Shown here one piece after another: positions 34,586-36,869 of a stretch of DNA of 36,869 bases. A model generated the notes under the pieces. The model saw only the letters and a program-made list of their open reading frames with translations, did no database searches and was not told the origin of the DNA. The position numbers and the translations under genes are program-made. Source of the DNA: DATLMR01 sp035634255 (GTDB taxonomy: Bacteria > Acidobacteriota > Blastocatellia > UBA7656); assembly GCA_035634255.1 (NCBI GenBank), contig DASQDI010000017.1, positions 1 to 36,869 on the forward strand, written 5' to 3'. Every line of letters starts with the position of its first letter. Position 1 is the stretch's first letter.

Positions 34586-35698
34586 TCACGCGGCCTTCCT
34601 GCTCAACAGGAAGTTGTTCGAAGTCGCGCGGAACAATTTCATCAGGGCTTCCTCTTCGACGTTGTAATCCGGCTGGAGGCGCCGGATGTAACGCTCGCGC
34701 CGGGGGCGGTACTGTTCGAGAGTGACGCCGGACATGTAGAGTCCGAGCACGCCGGGGTGGATGTAACAGCTGCGGCAGACGGTGGGCGTGTTGCCGAGGT
34801 GTTCGGCCACGAATTTTATCGTGCGAATGATCCTGCTCTTCGCCTGCTTCTCGTCCTCGGGGGCCCCCTCTTCCGCGAGCTTGACCGCCGCCAGCAGCGT
34901 GCCGCCCCACGTGCGAAAATCCTTGGCCGAGAACTCGGGCGATGTCGCGGCCTTGATGTATTCGTTCACGTCCTTCGGCTTGATCGGGTGTACGCGCCCG
35001 TCTTCGCCCACGTACTCGAACAGCTTCGCCCCCCCCAGAGCCTTCAGGTCGCGCATCGTCGCCGCCAGTTCTTCGTCGACGATTATGCGCCTATGTTTTA
35101 TGTGGTGCTTGCCCACGAAGCTGAAGACCAGCTCGCCGCCCGGCTTGATCTCGATGTGGCGGTTGCGGAGAGTCGTCACCCCGTAGGTCCTGTAACGCCT
35201 CACGCTCTCTTCGGAGCCCATGCGGAAATAGAGGTCGTTCATCAGCCGGATGACTATGGCCAGCACGCGCTCGCGCGGGAAGCCTTCGAGCCCCAGGTGC
35301 TCGTTCGTGACGCGGCGCAGAGACGGGAGGTAGCTGCCGAACCTCTCGATCTTTTCATACTTCTTCTGCTGCTGGCGGGCCGAGTAGCGGGGGTGATACT
35401 TGTACTGGACCCGCCCGCTGGCGTCGATGCCGATTGCCTGCTGCCTGCTCCGCGCGCTCGGGGAGATTCGCACGTGCGTCCACGCGGGCGGGATCACGAG
35501 CGACCGTATCCGCTCAAGCTCCGACGGGTCCGTTATGCGGTTGCCGCTCGCGTCCTCGTAGCGGAATCCGCTCTTCTTCGAGCCGCGCCTGCGCCACCAC
35601 CGCGCGCGCGAGCCGCGCTCGACGACCTTGATCGGGTCTTTAACTCCGTTTCCCGCACACGAGCCGTTAAGCGCAGACCCGTTACTTATTGCAGACAT
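34586..35698 (-). CDS. DNA topoisomerase IB (poxvirus-like)
   Basis: 370 residues. Relaxes supercoils through a 3'-phosphotyrosyl bond without ATP. The catalytic set of bacterial/poxvirus type IB enzymes is visible: Arg in YRTYGVTTLRNRHIEI, Lys in VGKHHIKHRRIIV, Arg in SAKDFRTWGGTLLAA, His in YIHPGVLGLYM and nucleophile Tyr312 (CRSCYIHPG). The N-terminal region (DASGNRITDPSELERIRSL, IPPAWTHVRISP) is the conserved DNA clamp. ATG 35698 follows GGGGAG at 4-nt spacing. The first ~20 residues are variable (Ser/Gly/Asn-rich). Type IB enzymes are accessory in bacteria and often found in soil and stress-tolerant lineages. Confidence 0.95.
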   Translation of the reverse strand: MSAISNGSALNGSCAGNGVKDPIKVVERGSRARWWRRRGSKKSGFRYEDASGNRITDPSELERIRSLVIPPAWTHVRISPSARSRQQAIGIDASGRVQYKYHPRYSARQQQKKYEKIERFGSYLPSLRRVTNEHLGLEGFPRERVLAIVIRLMNDLYFRMGSEESVRRYRTYGVTTLRNRHIEIKPGGELVFSFVGKHHIKHRRIIVDEELAATMRDLKALGGAKLFEYVGEDGRVHPIKPKDVNEYIKAATSPEFSAKDFRTWGGTLLAAVKLAEEGAPEDEKQAKSRIIRTIKFVAEHLGNTPTVCRSCYIHPGVLGLYMSGVTLEQYRPRRERYIRRLQPDYNVEEEALMKLFRATSNNFLLSRKAA

Positions 35699-35889
35699 CC
35701 CACTCCCCTCGCTCGCAAAACTTCAAGACCGCTCGGTTCTCTGTTCCAAAAGGCGACATTAAACAGAGATCAACTTGAGAGAGCAATGACCGTACCACGC
35801 GGCCGATGAATGACCCATGGCGGGCAAACAGGGCCGCCCGGACTTCCGGCACCCCGGTAACAGAGGCCGCGTCTCCGTCGCCTCAATCC

Positions 35890-36807
35890 TTACCGCCTCA
35901 ACCGGTCGTCGAGGTCGTCGAGGTCGCGAATGATGATCCATCCCGCGCGGTCCAGCGTAGCCCTGTAAGCGGGCACTTCGCCGCCGCCGACCCACACGCG
36001 AACCGTGGGCGGGACCAGTTCCGCGAGCGCTTCGATGTCTTTCGTGATCTGCAAGTCGTGCGGCGTAACCAGGCTCAACGCGAGATAGCGCGAGCCCGTC
36101 AGACGGAGGGCGTGAGCCGTCTCCGCCGCCGGGAGGTCCGCCCCGAGGTAGATCACTCGCCAGCCGCGACTCGCGGCCAGCAGAGCCGCGAGCAATATCC
36201 CGAACTCGTGCCGCTCGCCCGAAGGCGTCGCAAGCACTATCGACTCCGCCTGCTCGTTCGGGGGATAAAGCCGCAGGAGAGAACTGATCACCCCCCGCAC
36301 GAGGTTCGACGCCACGTGCTCATGCGCGACGCCGAAGTCTTTGTGCGACCACCGGTCCCCGACCTCGGTCAATATCGGCGCGATGATATTCCTCACGAGA
36401 GGCCGCGCCGGAAACAGTGTGGCGGCGCGGCTCAACTCCCCGTCCGCCGCCACCACATCCATCCTCGCAATCGATTCGATAAAACGCTCGCGCACGGTCG
36501 TGTAAGGGTCGGCCGAGTCAGCCCTGTGCCGCGAGTCTCCGATCAGGCGCTCCAGTTCTTCCCCCGGCAGATTCGCTACCTGACCTATGTTGTGCCCCTT
36601 CTCAATCGCCTGACGCAATTGCCTCAGACGCCATATGTCCGCCTCCGAGTAGAGCCGCGAGCCCCCCTGACTCCGCAATGGACGGACCGCCCCATAACGC
36701 CGCTCCCACACCCTAACCACGTCGGCTGAAAGCCCCGTCAATCTCGTCACCGCCCCGATCCTGTACTTCGGAGCTTGCGATATCCTTTCACTCACATTAA
36801 CTTCCAT
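35890..36807 (-). CDS. MerR/B12-binding regulator, CarH/LitR-like photoreceptor family
   Basis: 305 residues. A MerR-type winged helix (about 15-85, YRIGAVTRLTGLSADVVRVW) precedes a helical bundle and a cobalamin domain. Trp153 with Glu163-His164 forms the W-x9-EH motif of CarH, which caps adenosyl-B12. Glu198-x-His200-x2-Gly203 is the ExHxxG site with the lower axial His. In T. thermophilus CarH the same residues are W131, E141, H142 and H177, with nearly equal spacing. So it probably binds adenosylcobalamin, represses in the dark and releases DNA in light. Targets are unknown, and no carotenoid or photolyase genes lie here. ATG 36807 has AGGTG 5 nt upstream. A start at 36861 would cross the promoter. 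Confidence 0.93.
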   Translation of the reverse strand: MEVNVSERISQAPKYRIGAVTRLTGLSADVVRVWERRYGAVRPLRSQGGSRLYSEADIWRLRQLRQAIEKGHNIGQVANLPGEELERLIGDSRHRADSADPYTTVRERFIESIARMDVVAADGELSRAATLFPARPLVRNIIAPILTEVGDRWSHKDFGVAHEHVASNLVRGVISSLLRLYPPNEQAESIVLATPSGERHEFGILLAALLAASRGWRVIYLGADLPAAETAHALRLTGSRYLALSLVTPHDLQITKDIEALAELVPPTVRVWVGGGEVPAYRATLDRAGWIIIRDLDDLDDRLRR

Positions 36808-36858
36808 GACGTCACCTATTCTAACAGCTTTTCTTGATCCTGTAAAAACTATATATAG
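36807..36858 (-). promoter_or_regulatory. Promoter and palindromes of the B12 regulator gene
   Basis: Minus strand TTTACA (36846-36841), a 17-nt spacer, TAGAAT (36823-36818): each hexamer matches 5 of 6. Two palindromes flank it: CTATATATAG (36849-36858) just upstream of -35, and TGACGTCA (36807-36814) covering the expected start of transcription and the first codon. These could be operators for self-control, which is inference. Confidence 0.55.
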
Positions 36859-36869
36859 CAAAATACAAG

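Overview
The window is about 36.9 kb of GC-rich bacterial chromosome, densely coded with short gaps. No rRNA, tRNA, phage, insertion sequence or CRISPR array was seen. Gene content suggests Acidobacteriota, probably class Blastocatellia. This is inference: the pointers are bacillithiol genes, F420/FMN split-barrel proteins, surface proteins with DWNGDG repeats, a PilZ protein and a membrane Ser/Thr kinase. Many genes have consensus-like sigma70 promoters (TTGACA-N16/17-TATAAT type).

Layout. 1-774: start of a GT39-like membrane glycosyltransferase, cut by the window edge. 1012-3903: aconitase. 3998-6595: secreted matrixin-type metalloprotease with FnIII, NBR1-like Ig and five DWNGDG repeats. 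6856-7404: a peroxiredoxin-like gene with an in-frame UGA exactly where the peroxidatic cysteine should be and a SECIS-like hairpin just after it, a probable selenoprotein. 7610-8083: PilZ protein with a CxxC...CxxC head. 8150-9811: exported membrane protein of unknown function. 10067-11410: threonine synthase. 11500-12336: exported TPR protein. 12502-14289: small Tat-signal protein plus an amidase without its own signal. 14446-17121: GNAT/ADP-forming acyl-CoA ligase fusion. 17185-20173: two F420/FMN split-barrel proteins, then bshB1 and bshA of bacillithiol synthesis. 20209-21282: murB. 21605-24520: ABC-2 exporter pair and an alpha/beta hydrolase. 24706-26523: long-chain acyl-CoA synthetase. 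26630-28438: exported helical protein of unknown function. 28536-30614: Ser/Thr kinase with a very long activation segment and a multi-pass membrane tail. 30658-33649: plsY-gpsA-AI-2E-type permease operon on the minus strand. 34060-34479: DUF4383-like membrane protein. 34586-35698: topoisomerase IB. 35890-36807: CarH/LitR-like MerR-B12 regulator with the complete W-x9-EH and ExHxxG motifs.

Five gene junctions (after thrC, the amidase, bshB1, the hydrolase and the 602-residue protein) are filled by copies of one palindromic repeat of about 80-155 bp. A sixth copy of its core lies near 34500. The copies share a CTTTATAGAATCC-like core and GC-rich inverted arms (CAGTGGCC...). They start at or inside the stop of the upstream gene and often run almost to the next start codon.

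Common themes are thiol/selenol redox chemistry (peroxiredoxin-like selenoprotein, bacillithiol, F420-type proteins), lipid and acyl-CoA metabolism (acyl-CoA synthetase, acyl-CoA ligase, PlsY, GpsA), envelope functions (MurB, exporter, surface proteins), and signalling (kinase, PilZ, B12 regulator). The most unusual items are the candidate selenoprotein, the repeat family, the kinase insertion and the B12 photoreceptor-like regulator.
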